Positions 24,971-34,107 of a DNA stretch of 44,317 bases are shown here, one piece after another. Numbering within the stretch: position 1 is the stretch's first letter; each line of letters begins with the position of its first letter. A model generated the notes under the pieces. The model ran no database searches and was not told the origin of the DNA. It was given only the letters and a program-made list of their open reading frames with translations. Origin of the DNA: Caldithrix sp. GTDB taxonomy: Bacteria > Zhuqueibacterota > Zhuqueibacteria > Thermofontimicrobiales > Sulfurfontimicrobiaceae. The position numbers were made by a program, and so were the translations under genes. The stretch covers positions 8,995 to 53,311 of the forward strand of contig DYKB01000049.1 in assembly GCA_020722815.1 (NCBI GenBank). The letters are read 5' to 3'.

Positions 24971-27871
24971 TTGGTAACAAAAAAGACTTTCGGACTTATT
25001 CTTCTCCTCCTAATTATCGGTGCTTCTTTGCTTTTTCCTTCTACTACCGGAAAAATTAGCGGGGTGGTAAAAGATGCCCAGACGGGTGAACCACTTCCCG
25101 GCGTGAATATTATCATTGATGGGACATCCATGGGGGCATCCAGCGGGATGGATGGTTCTTATTTTATCATCAATATCCAACCGGGTCATTATTCCGTGCG
25201 CGCCAGTATGATGGGCTATCAGACGCTGGTTCAGAAAGAAGTGCTGGTGAAGGTGAATTTGACCACGGAACTGAATTTTCAATTGCGCGAAACCGTACTG
25301 GATTTGGGAGAAACGGTGGAAATTGTTGCCGAACGACCGATTGTTCAGAAGGATTTGACTTCCGGACGGGCGGTGGTGACGGCGGAAGAGATAAAAGAAC
25401 TGCCGGTCGAGAGTTTCCGCGGCGTTCTTTCCATGAAAGCCGGTGTGACCATTGGCGCCAATGGCGCGATGCATATCCGCGGCGGGCGATCCAATGAAAT
25501 TTCCTATATGATTGACGGTATCGCCGTTTCCAATCCCTTTTCCGGCGGGTTGGCGGTTGAAGTTGAAAATGCCGGCATTCAGGAATTGCAGGTTGTCAGT
25601 GGCACTTTCAATGCCGAATATGGTCAGGCCATGTCGGGCGTGGTGAATATTGTCACCAAGGAAGGGGGACATGATTATCATGGAAATTTTTCCCTGTATC
25701 TCGGTGATCGTTTAAGTACGCATAAAGATATTTTTCTCAACGTCGAGCAGGTTGATCCACTCAGCCAGTTAAATCTTGATGCCAGCTTACATGGCCCGGT
25801 TCCATTTTTAGGCAACCGGCTCTCATTTTTTGCCTCGACACGTTTTTATAATGAAGAAGGGTATCTCTTTGGTATTCGGGAGCATAATCCAGGTGACGCC
25901 GTCTATGTGGATGAAGCCACAGCAGCTTTTTTGGCGCACAGTCCCTATAATGATGGAAGGATTCATTTCCTCGAACCGTTTGAAGATGCGAATCAAAATG
26001 GGGCCTGGGATCAGGCCGAACCGTTCACGGATCAAAATGGCAATGGCGCCTGGGATTATGGTGAGCCGTACGAAGATGTGGATCAAAATCGGCGGTTTAC
26101 TGAAGCGGAAAAATACAGCGACTTTAATCGGAATCGTGTTTGGGATAATGGATTCAGTGGTGATGGAAAACTTGTGCCCATGAATCCCTATCGCAAGCTC
26201 TCCGGTCAGGGGAAATTATCCTATCGACTCACGAATAATTTTATTATTCGCTATAATTTGCTCTTTGAGCAGAATAAAAATAAAGAATACAGTCATTTTT
26301 ATAAATATAATCCAGATGGAATTCTCAACCATTATGAAATGGCCTATTCGCATAAACTGGACATCACGCATCAAATTTCACAACGGACTTTTTACGAATT
26401 GAAATTTGCGCATTATGAAAATGACGACAAGCAATATCTTTATGAAGATTGGCAGGATCCCCGTTATTTGCCCAATGTTCTTTTAACCGCCACGCCGGGG
26501 AATGAATTTTATGGTGGCGGGACGAATAATAGCCATTTTTATCGCAAATCAAAAACCAGTGTGGCCCGATTTGATATGACCAATCAATGGAATCGGACGC
26601 ATCAGTTCAAATTAGGGGCGGAATTCCGAAATCATGATCTGTTCCAGCATCAGTACGCGGTGGATATTAGCGAAACTTATGAATGGATGCCCACGATTCA
26701 TTCGCCGGAAACCAGTACGGGGAATGATATTTATCAGCGTTTTCCAAAAGAATTTTCAGCCTATATCCAGGATAAAATCGAGCTCAAAGACATGATCGTG
26801 AATATTGGTCTGCGCTACGACTATTTTGATGCCGCCTGGAAGGTCGCTGCCGATAATCGGGATCGTTATCTGGTGGCGGGCAAACGAACGTCGTTGAGCG
26901 ATTTAGAATTAAAGGATTCAACACCCAAACAAAAAATCAGCCCCCGATTGGGGATTGCCTATCCGATTACGGACCGTGGAACGATTCATTTTTCCTACGG
27001 TCATTTTTTCCAGATTCCGCCATTTGCCTATCTCTATTCGAATCCGGAGTTCGAAGTTGTCAGCGGGCGATTCAATAGTGTTTTGGGGAATGCCGATTTA
27101 AGGCCGCAGCAAACCGTGATTTATGAAATTGGATTGCAGCAGCAACTGAATGAAAGTATGGGTATTGAAGCTATTATTTTTTATAAAGATATTAAGGATT
27201 GGCTGGGAACGGAAATTTTTGAGTTATATACGCGTGGCGATTATTATAACCGCTATGCCACGCTGGATTTTGGGAATGTGAAAGGTGTGACGCTCTCCAT
27301 TGAAAAACGTCCTACCAATTATCTTTCCGGTACCATCGATTATACCTATCAGGTTGCTGAAGGAAATTCTTCGGACCCGCTTTCCAAGTTTTATGATATG
27401 CAAACGATTCCCCCGGATGAAAGTGAAAAACGGGTGGTTCCGCTGGATTGGGATCAAACGCACAATTTAAATATCAGTGTCACGGTTAGCAAACCACGTG
27501 ATTGGGGCGTCAGTTTGAATGGTAAACTGGGCACCGGTCTGCCGTATACACCCACCCGCGATGCCATCCGTATCGATGCGGAAAACAGTGAACGGAAACC
27601 ATCGCAGATAAGTTTTGATTTGCATGCGCATAAAGATTTCTATTTCACCCGGCAGGTTTATATGACGGCTTTCTTTAAGATTTATAATTTATTTGATACG
27701 CTTAATGAGCCGTATGTTTATAACGATACCGGGCGCGCAACGTATACACTTTATCCCAGTACGGATCATGGCAATGAATTCGGTCGTCATTATTTGAAAG
27801 ATTATTTAACGCGACCAACTTATTACTCAAGTCCACGATCGGTGCGGGTTGGTGTGTCATTCGGGTTTTAA
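24971..27871 (+). CDS. TonB-dependent receptor, cassette 1
   Basis: The start is TTG 24971, with AAGGAG seven bases upstream; TTG 24965 sits too close. The ~966-residue protein has a signal peptide, then a carboxypeptidase-regulatory-like domain (~25-110; GKISGVVKDAQTGEPLPGVN, DGSYFIINIQPGHYSV), a possible Ton box (VEIVAERPIVQ), a plug (~123-236; MHIRGGRSNEISYMIDGI, EYGQAMSGVVNIVTKEGG) and a 22-strand-type barrel ending SVRVGVSFGF. Residues ~333-398 carry four to five Asp/Asn loops (DANQNGAWD, DQNGNGAWD, DVDQNRRF, DFNRNRVWD), probably calcium-binding and in an outer loop. It should import a large substrate with TonB-ExbBD energy. Paralogue: 34108-37020. No SusD follows; the next gene is the giant secreted protein. 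Confidence 0.88.
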   Translation: MVTKKTFGLILLLLIIGASLLFPSTTGKISGVVKDAQTGEPLPGVNIIIDGTSMGASSGMDGSYFIINIQPGHYSVRASMMGYQTLVQKEVLVKVNLTTELNFQLRETVLDLGETVEIVAERPIVQKDLTSGRAVVTAEEIKELPVESFRGVLSMKAGVTIGANGAMHIRGGRSNEISYMIDGIAVSNPFSGGLAVEVENAGIQELQVVSGTFNAEYGQAMSGVVNIVTKEGGHDYHGNFSLYLGDRLSTHKDIFLNVEQVDPLSQLNLDASLHGPVPFLGNRLSFFASTRFYNEEGYLFGIREHNPGDAVYVDEATAAFLAHSPYNDGRIHFLEPFEDANQNGAWDQAEPFTDQNGNGAWDYGEPYEDVDQNRRFTEAEKYSDFNRNRVWDNGFSGDGKLVPMNPYRKLSGQGKLSYRLTNNFIIRYNLLFEQNKNKEYSHFYKYNPDGILNHYEMAYSHKLDITHQISQRTFYELKFAHYENDDKQYLYEDWQDPRYLPNVLLTATPGNEFYGGGTNNSHFYRKSKTSVARFDMTNQWNRTHQFKLGAEFRNHDLFQHQYAVDISETYEWMPTIHSPETSTGNDIYQRFPKEFSAYIQDKIELKDMIVNIGLRYDYFDAAWKVAADNRDRYLVAGKRTSLSDLELKDSTPKQKISPRLGIAYPITDRGTIHFSYGHFFQIPPFAYLYSNPEFEVVSGRFNSVLGNADLRPQQTVIYEIGLQQQLNESMGIEAIIFYKDIKDWLGTEIFELYTRGDYYNRYATLDFGNVKGVTLSIEKRPTNYLSGTIDYTYQVAEGNSSDPLSKFYDMQTIPPDESEKRVVPLDWDQTHNLNISVTVSKPRDWGVSLNGKLGTGLPYTPTRDAIRIDAENSERKPSQISFDLHAHKDFYFTRQVYMTAFFKIYNLFDTLNEPYVYNDTGRATYTLYPSTDHGNEFGRHYLKDYLTRPTYYSSPRSVRVGVSFGF

Positions 27872-27883
27872 AAATTGAAGAAT

Positions 27884-27924
27884 TGAACTCATCCCCTGAC
27901 CCCCTCGCTTGAGAAGAGCAGGGT
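27884..27924. repeat. Fragment of dispersed GAACTCATCCCC...CTTGAGAAGAG repeat
   Basis: GAACTCATCCCCTGACCCCC followed by CTTGAGAAGAGCAGGG matches the left half of the long palindrome at 44048-44149 with few differences. It lies between the receptor and its partner gene in cassette 1. Confidence 0.6.
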
Positions 27925-28006
27925 GATGGCTTTAGATTTTAACTAGATTATTTCTTGTGATAAAAGATTACTGAGTCAGCTTTCTAAATAGAGGAGAAAA
28001 TACCTG

Positions 28007-31000
28007 ATGTGTCTTAAGAAAATAGTCTTTTTCTTCCTTTCGTTTCTTTTCGTGGTGCAAATTATAATGGTTCAGGCGGTGGAAACAACTCTGCAACCGC
28101 CTAAAAAAAGTGATCCGCCTGAAGTGTGGGAACAGTGGCGGCTTCAAATAAAACACTTGCGAAAGACAGTTTTGGGGAATCATGATTGGCGTAAAGAAGG
28201 GATTCATAATGGCAATCAGGTTTCAACGGTTTTTTATAATTATGGGACTATTGGACAGCCTTCCAATACGGCTTCGCTGGTCTGGCCAAAAGGTGGCTAT
28301 GATTATGGTTTCGAATTTGGTGTGTTAATCGCAGCGGAAGTATTTGATACCCTTGGCATTCGGCGGCATATCATCTCAGAAGGTCTGGATACCGGGGGGG
28401 ATCGGGCTCCTAATGGACTTCCCTGGGGCTTTGAACCACTGGCCGGCTATGCGCGTTATGAGCAGGAATTTATTGCCATGAGTGATGATAAATCCTCCTG
28501 GCCGGCCAGTTGGCCCAATCGGCCGCCGGAATGGGCTGGGAAATGGATTGCCGAATATGGACTGGATGCTGCGACGGCTGATCAGGAAAGTTATTATGTC
28601 ATGGATGATGCGGCTAATGCTGAGTTTGGTTTTTTTCCGGATCGAAATGACCGGAATCGGCGGGGCTTGGGAGTCGAGGTGGAGTCCCGCGGCTATCAAT
28701 GGCACCAGACTCTGGCACAGGATTGTATTTTCTTTATTTATAATGTAAAAAATGTTGGTTCGGATACGCTTCAAAAGGTTTATCTGGGGATGTATGGCGA
28801 TCCCCATATTGGCGGTGCCAGTGATTACGATGATGATGATGGTGCCTGGGATACCTATTTCGATATGGTTTATGCCTGGGATCACGATTTTCGCGGCAAG
28901 CCCAATAGCTGGTTGCCGGGTTATCTGGCCTACAAATATCTTGAAAGCCCTGGTGAACCCTATGATAATAAGGATAATGATGAAGATCGGAGCGTGGATG
29001 AATCCATGCAGGATGATATCGATAATGATGGGGATTGGAACCCCTTGATTGATGATGTTGGCGCCGATGGCATTAGTGGTGATCTGAATCGCAATGGAAT
29101 TCAGGATGGTATCGAGGAATGGGATCGCGGCGAGGGCGATGGGGTTCCAACGCATGGCGAGCCCAATTTTGATGAGACAGATTTAGATGAATCCGATCAG
29201 ATTGGATTGACATCTTTTTCGGTTTACGAATATAATACCCAGTTTCCCAGCAAAGATGAAGCCACCTGGAGTCTGATGGTGGCGGGTACGTTTGATACAA
29301 CTTTTGGTCAAACCAAAGATAATGCGTTTCAATACGCTTCCGGGCCCATTAAAATGGCCCCTGGTGATAAACGCCGGTTTTCGATTACCGTCTTTTTTGG
29401 TTATGATAAGGATGATCTATTCCGGAGTGCCAAGACGGTACAGCGTATTTATAATGAAGGGTATCGTTTTACGCGGGCGCCAGAGCGACCAAAAGTAACG
29501 GCCGTCGCGGGTGATCATCGTGTAACCCTCTATTGGGATGATTTTGCCGAATATTCCCGCGACCCAATTATGGGGTATGATTTTGCGGGTTATAATATCT
29601 ATCGGGGTACGAATCCAGGATTAACTGATGCTTTTGTCATTACCGATACGCAGGGAAATCCCACGCTGTATAAACCCATTGCGCAATTCAATCTGGCAGG
29701 GGATGGCTGGTTCGGTCCGCATCCGATTGAGACTGAAAATGGCATCCATTTCTATATGGGTGCGGATGATAAAACCGGTTTAAAGCATTCCTGGACTGAT
29801 ACAACCGTGGTGAATGGGCAGACTTACTATTACGCGGTTGTTTCTTTTGATCATGGTGATCGCGTTGAAATTCCCCCGACTGAATGTAATTGGGAATTTG
29901 AAGAATACCCGGCGCATTCTGGTAAATTTTTTCCAACGGTCAATACTGCGATTGTGACGCCTCAGGCCGCTGCGGCTGGTTATATGCCCCCCACCGTTGC
30001 TGATGAATCCATTCAGCATGTTGGACCCGGAACTGGCCAGTTGCGGGTGGAATTTCTGGATCCGGACCAAGTGAAAGAAGGCCGGACTTATCAAATCGAT
30101 TTTGATGAAAGCAATCCGAACGAGAAAAAATTTAACTTCTGGGACGGCGATGAAGTGATTACAGAGTTGTTACCAGTTACGGTTCGTTATCAATATACAA
30201 AATGGGATAATGCCGTGTCTCCGCCAGTCCCGATTGATTCGGTTCGTTCGGCAACATTAAAATTATCGCATAATTATATTATCAATAATTCAAAATTTCA
30301 ACTTTTCAATGCTGATAGTTCCTATTTATATCCACAGGATACGACAAAATATGTTTTGAATTCGCCTAAAGGATGGATCGTCATTAAAGATACAACATCA
30401 ATCCCAACGAATAAAAAGTATTATGTCAAATATCAGCGGTATCTGGTTGCCGGATCCCCGCACCTGGATGGTTCAGATAATAATCCGTACATCGATGGCA
30501 TGCGGATTCTGGTGAAAGATGATTCATTGATGGTGAATCAAACAGAAAGTCGATTCGTTAAGGGCAACACTAATTGGGATGCGTACATCAACCGTTATCC
30601 CAATCAGGGGGTCGAGGTTCCAAAGGATTTTCTGATTGTTTTCACGGATACCGTGGCTGCCTATTCAATTAATAGCAAAAAACCGGCAAAATTTTATATT
30701 GTCAATTTAACAGACACTGTAAATGCTGAATTCATTTTTCTGGACACCAAAGGTGATTCGATGGTTTCAGATGGGGACGCGATTATTCCGATTACGTACA
30801 TCAGTAATCGACCCCGTGGAACCTGGCAGGCTAAATTTTTTGTTCCCCGCGATAGTATCGTTTTCCGTGATTCATTAACTTCGGAAGGCTATCCGGTAAA
30901 GAACAAAGAAGGTGAGACGTATAAAATACCAATTGACACTATTTTTGTGGATAAAATTGCGCCCAAAGCGGGCGATCAATTTTTAATCAGTACGCACAAG

Positions 31001-31390
31001 CCATTTAGCGCTCGTGATAAATTTAGCTTTAAAACAAAACGGGCCTATATCGTGCCTGAACAGGCAAAATCCCAATTGGAAGATATTGCTGTCGTTCCCA
31101 ATCCGTATATCGCAGCTTCAGAATGGGAGATCAAACCCAATTTACAATCCGGTCGTGGGGATCGATTGATCCAGTTTATTCATCTGCCATCAAGATGTAC
31201 TATTCGAATTTACACTTTGGCCGGTGAACTGGTTCAGATACTGGAGCATGATAGTCCACTGGAAGATGGCTCGGAATCCTGGAATTTACTTTCGAAAAAT
31301 CAGTTGGACATCGCTTATGGAGTCTATATTTTCCATGTGGAAGCGCCGGGCATTGGCGAACAGATTGGCAAGTTTGCAATTATTAAATAG
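28007..31390 (+). CDS. Giant secreted partner protein, cassette 1 (acidic repeats, fn3, T9SS-like tail)
   Basis: The protein has 1127 residues, with GAGGAG ten bases before the ATG. After a signal peptide (~25 residues, no lipobox) comes a conserved N-terminal domain shared with the paralogue at 37099-40656: RKEGIHNGN, VFYNYG, GFEPLAGYA, NRRGLGVEVESRGYQW and GMYGD. Residues ~318-401 hold acidic loops (DNKDNDED, DDIDNDGDWNPLIDDVG, DLNRNGIQDG) like thrombospondin type-3 calcium repeats. An fn3 module lies at ~494-621 (VTLYWDD, YNIYRG, TYYYAVVSFD). The last ~105 residues (VVPNPY, CTIRIYTLAGELV, IAYGVYIFHVE, GKFAIIK) look like a T9SS type A-like sorting tail. I infer a surface protein that caps or feeds the receptor. 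No catalytic motif was recognised. Confidence 0.75.
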   Translation: MCLKKIVFFFLSFLFVVQIIMVQAVETTLQPPKKSDPPEVWEQWRLQIKHLRKTVLGNHDWRKEGIHNGNQVSTVFYNYGTIGQPSNTASLVWPKGGYDYGFEFGVLIAAEVFDTLGIRRHIISEGLDTGGDRAPNGLPWGFEPLAGYARYEQEFIAMSDDKSSWPASWPNRPPEWAGKWIAEYGLDAATADQESYYVMDDAANAEFGFFPDRNDRNRRGLGVEVESRGYQWHQTLAQDCIFFIYNVKNVGSDTLQKVYLGMYGDPHIGGASDYDDDDGAWDTYFDMVYAWDHDFRGKPNSWLPGYLAYKYLESPGEPYDNKDNDEDRSVDESMQDDIDNDGDWNPLIDDVGADGISGDLNRNGIQDGIEEWDRGEGDGVPTHGEPNFDETDLDESDQIGLTSFSVYEYNTQFPSKDEATWSLMVAGTFDTTFGQTKDNAFQYASGPIKMAPGDKRRFSITVFFGYDKDDLFRSAKTVQRIYNEGYRFTRAPERPKVTAVAGDHRVTLYWDDFAEYSRDPIMGYDFAGYNIYRGTNPGLTDAFVITDTQGNPTLYKPIAQFNLAGDGWFGPHPIETENGIHFYMGADDKTGLKHSWTDTTVVNGQTYYYAVVSFDHGDRVEIPPTECNWEFEEYPAHSGKFFPTVNTAIVTPQAAAAGYMPPTVADESIQHVGPGTGQLRVEFLDPDQVKEGRTYQIDFDESNPNEKKFNFWDGDEVITELLPVTVRYQYTKWDNAVSPPVPIDSVRSATLKLSHNYIINNSKFQLFNADSSYLYPQDTTKYVLNSPKGWIVIKDTTSIPTNKKYYVKYQRYLVAGSPHLDGSDNNPYIDGMRILVKDDSLMVNQTESRFVKGNTNWDAYINRYPNQGVEVPKDFLIVFTDTVAAYSINSKKPAKFYIVNLTDTVNAEFIFLDTKGDSMVSDGDAIIPITYISNRPRGTWQAKFFVPRDSIVFRDSLTSEGYPVKNKEGETYKIPIDTIFVDKIAPKAGDQFLISTHKPFSARDKFSFKTKRAYIVPEQAKSQLEDIAVVPNPYIAASEWEIKPNLQSGRGDRLIQFIHLPSRCTIRIYTLAGELVQILEHDSPLEDGSESWNLLSKNQLDIAYGVYIFHVEAPGIGEQIGKFAIIK

Positions 31391-31443
31391 TGATTGAATA
31401 TTCAAGAAAAATAGAATGATTGAAAAACAGGAGCCTGAATAAA

Positions 31444-32490
31444 ATGAAGAAGCTCTCAATCTTTTTAATTATTATTTTGCTTTTCGGAAACAGCTTTGCT
31501 GTCTCTAAAGTTGGAACAACCGCCGCCCAATTTTTAAAAATCGGGGTTGGTTCCCGGGCGATTGGAATGGGCGGGGCATTTGTCGCCGTATCGGATGACA
31601 TCACCTCCCTGTTCTGGAATCCGGGTGGCCTCTCCCGATTACAAAGGAATGAGGCGATTCTGGTGCATACGGAATGGTTGGCCGATATCAGTTTTGACTA
31701 TGCAGCCGTTGCCCTGAATCTGGGTGGTATGGGATCGGTTGGATTCAGCTTAACGGCGGTGAATATGGGTGAGATGAAAGTCCGGACCGAACTCAAGCCC
31801 GAAGGGACCGGCGAATACTTCGACGCTGCAGATCTGGCTGGTACGCTCACTTATGCCCGAAGCTTAACCGATCGATTCTCAATCGGATTCAATTTCAAAT
31901 ATATTCGCCAGAGCATCTGGCACATGTCATCCCAGGCCGTGGCGATGGATATTGGAACGCTTTTTACCACCCAATTTAACGGCATGAAAATCGGCATGAG
32001 TATTTCCAATTTTGGACCCAATATGGCCATGTCCGGTCGGGATGCCCGTGAGTATATAGACATCAATCCGGACGCCAAAGGGAGCAACGATCAAATTCCA
32101 GCCTATCGCCAGCTTGAAGCCTGGCCGCTGCCAATACTTTTTCGGGTTGGCGTGGCGATGGATGCAATTAAGTCCCCCAATAACCGGCTCACCGTGGCAC
32201 TGGATGCCCTTCATCCCAACGACAACTCGGAAAGTGTAAATTTTGGGCTGGAATATGCTTTTTACAACCTGGCATTTATCCGAATGGGGTGGGAAGCTCT
32301 TTTTTTACCGGATGATGAACGGAGTGGTTTATTTGCTGATAAACATGATGATGAATATTTCCCATCAAATCTGGGCGTGGGATTTAATCTGGCTATTAAT
32401 CCGGCCCTGAAAATCAAACTGGATTATGCCTATGCCGATTTCGGCCGTTTGCATAATGCCCAACGGTTTTCCATCGGGATTGAATTTTAA
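31444..32490 (+). CDS. PorV/PorQ-family outer-membrane protein, cassette 1
   Basis: The start is ATG 31444 (AGGAG ten bases upstream); a TTG at 31420 is in frame but precedes the signal. The 348-residue protein has a ~19-residue signal and the family opening VGTTAAQFLKIGVGSRAIGM, GGAFVAVSDDITSLFWNPGG, then barrel strands to FSIGIEF. PorV/PorQ proteins are 14-strand FadL-like barrels; PorV carries T9SS cargo to the sortase complex in Bacteroidota. The gene follows the giant secreted protein by 53 bp, so a shuttle or attachment role for that protein is plausible. The paralogue at 40674-41702 sits in the same position. Confidence 0.85.
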   Translation: MKKLSIFLIIILLFGNSFAVSKVGTTAAQFLKIGVGSRAIGMGGAFVAVSDDITSLFWNPGGLSRLQRNEAILVHTEWLADISFDYAAVALNLGGMGSVGFSLTAVNMGEMKVRTELKPEGTGEYFDAADLAGTLTYARSLTDRFSIGFNFKYIRQSIWHMSSQAVAMDIGTLFTTQFNGMKIGMSISNFGPNMAMSGRDAREYIDINPDAKGSNDQIPAYRQLEAWPLPILFRVGVAMDAIKSPNNRLTVALDALHPNDNSESVNFGLEYAFYNLAFIRMGWEALFLPDDERSGLFADKHDDEYFPSNLGVGFNLAINPALKIKLDYAYADFGRLHNAQRFSIGIEF

Positions 32491-33034
32491 GAAAATTGGT
32501 GGTTCTACATTGCCTGAATTGTGATGGTTATCAAGGCGACAGGAAACACAGGGAAGCCGATTATGATCAAAATTCGAATATTGGAAAGTTAACATCATTA
32601 TTTTTTAACAAGTTAATCCATCTAAAATTTTCTTTATATCATTTGGATAGCAACAGGTTAAAAGAATATTAATTTGAATCCCTGTACTGATTAAGTTAAC
32701 TAGACTCTGTCTACAAATGCCCCAATTCTGTCATTGCGAGGAGCGTTTTGTGCGACGCAGCAATTTCCGCTGTTTAACGATGGGATTGCGAGCCTTAAAA
32801 AACAGGCTTCGGCAAAAAACGCCTCGCAATGACAGGGCTCGGTGTTTTCGGACAGACACTAAATAGTCGTTGTTGCCGTATTTTTCTTCGTGATTTTATG
32901 CCTTCAGACAAAAATTTATGAATAAGAGTTTTTCAACCGCTATTAAAGTGGGGTAAAAAACCGATTTTTTCAAATAATTTTTGAATAGATCTAATCTGAG
33001 TTATAAATCTTGCTAAAGTAAAGAAAGGGTTATT
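32491..33034. repeat. Intergenic gap containing a ~160-bp nested palindromic element
   Basis: Within this gene-free gap, CTGTCATTGCGAGG at 32728-32741 pairs with CCTCGCAATGACAG at 32822-32835. Outside it, TAGACTCTGTC (32701) is matched by GACAGACACTA (ending 32861), an imperfect terminal inverted repeat. The inner words are a common dispersed bacterial repeat text. No target duplication is evident. The rest of the gap leads to the barrel gene at 33035. Confidence 0.6.
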
Positions 33035-34081
33035 ATGCGCCGTAGAATTGCTTTAACCTGTCTTATTCTTACATTTCTTTTGGGTCTGATTTTTTCGACA
33101 AATGCTCAAACTACCCTGAAAGTAAATCCGAAACTGGAAATTTTTGGTGGCGGTGGCTTTTTTCAGCCGGGTTTAAAACAGTTAAATGATGGGATGAAAT
33201 CCATCGATGGTTTGATTACCACGGACGGTTCGGTGAAACTCCAAAATTTTAAACGATTGTATACGGATAGCGTTGGCGCTTTTGCCATGGAATTGCTGGA
33301 TTTTGGCGCCTATCAACGAAAATCATCAAAAATTGGCTCTCTTAATGGTAAATTGTATTATGATTTTGGAATTCGTTATTTTCTCCGTCCGGATCTAAAT
33401 CTTACTCTGACGGCTGGCTACTTTAATTCCGAAACCAGCACGGAATATTTTGCCGAGAAATACAATTCTGAGAGTGTCTGGCCCTGGCTCAATGCCTATA
33501 TTTCTGATTATCTCATGGTCCGGCAATCGGTTAAATCGTTCCCCGTTCAATTATCCTTGAATTATGATTTGCCGTTTGGGCTGTTGAATAATGCTGTTCA
33601 TTTTTATGTCGGCGCCGGTGTCGGTTATCAATTTTCCCAAATCGTTCTGGATATTGATAAACAATATCAACTGGCGTACAGTCGCAGTATCCGGACGCCA
33701 TTTACACAATTTACAAATAATACATTAACGCCGCATATCCTGAGCAACATTCGCGCAAATGTAAATCCATTGGGCGGGCAGGCGTTATTGGGTGTGAAGG
33801 TTAATTATGGAGTTTTTTGGCTGGGAGTTGAGGTTGGTTATAATTTAACAGTAGCGAAAATAGCGGAAGAAGATTGGCATTTTCACTCACAAAAACTGAC
33901 TTTAACACAAGGATTCACCGGCGAAAACTATTCTGAAGCAAATCAGGCGTATGTCACCATCTACGAGGAGACCCGAAAATATTTGTTTCAGGATGGCGAA
34001 AATGCTTTTGAAACTTTAAAAATAAAAGAATTGGATCTGAGTGGGGTGATTTTTAAAGGTACTCTTGGATTGGCATTTTAA
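33035..34081 (+). CDS. Predicted outer-membrane beta-barrel protein preceding cassette 2
   Basis: The 348-residue protein has a signal peptide of ~24 residues (cleavage near TNAQ) and amphipathic strands: LEIFGGGGFFQPG, GKLYYDFGIRYFL, LNLTLTAGYFN, FPVQLSLNYDLPF, VHFYVGAGVGYQFS, FWLGVEVGYNLTV, and a terminal VIFKGTLGLAF ending in Phe. I recognise no named family. It starts 26 bp before the cassette 2 receptor and has no counterpart in cassette 1. It may form an operon with genes 34108-41702 as an accessory pore or a receptor-associated barrel. Confidence 0.7.
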   Translation: MRRRIALTCLILTFLLGLIFSTNAQTTLKVNPKLEIFGGGGFFQPGLKQLNDGMKSIDGLITTDGSVKLQNFKRLYTDSVGAFAMELLDFGAYQRKSSKIGSLNGKLYYDFGIRYFLRPDLNLTLTAGYFNSETSTEYFAEKYNSESVWPWLNAYISDYLMVRQSVKSFPVQLSLNYDLPFGLLNNAVHFYVGAGVGYQFSQIVLDIDKQYQLAYSRSIRTPFTQFTNNTLTPHILSNIRANVNPLGGQALLGVKVNYGVFWLGVEVGYNLTVAKIAEEDWHFHSQKLTLTQGFTGENYSEANQAYVTIYEETRKYLFQDGENAFETLKIKELDLSGVIFKGTLGLAF

Positions 34082-34107
34082 TTTACTAAAGAATTCAGGG
34101 AGTTCAA

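Noticed and set aside
25010..25681. 223-codon minus-strand frame opposite the first TonB receptor
   Set aside because: Its composition is that of an antisense shadow (many His, Asn and Phe), and the plus-strand frame has unmistakable receptor motifs.
28376..29155. 259-codon minus-strand frame opposite the giant secreted protein
   Set aside because: It is isoleucine-rich, the mirror of Asp-rich GAT codons on the other strand. It has no domain and overlaps a clearly real gene.
28007..31390. SusD-family lipoprotein after the TonB receptor
   Set aside because: There is no lipobox, no TPR-rich helical composition and twice the length. The protein is beta-rich with fn3 and a sorting-like tail.
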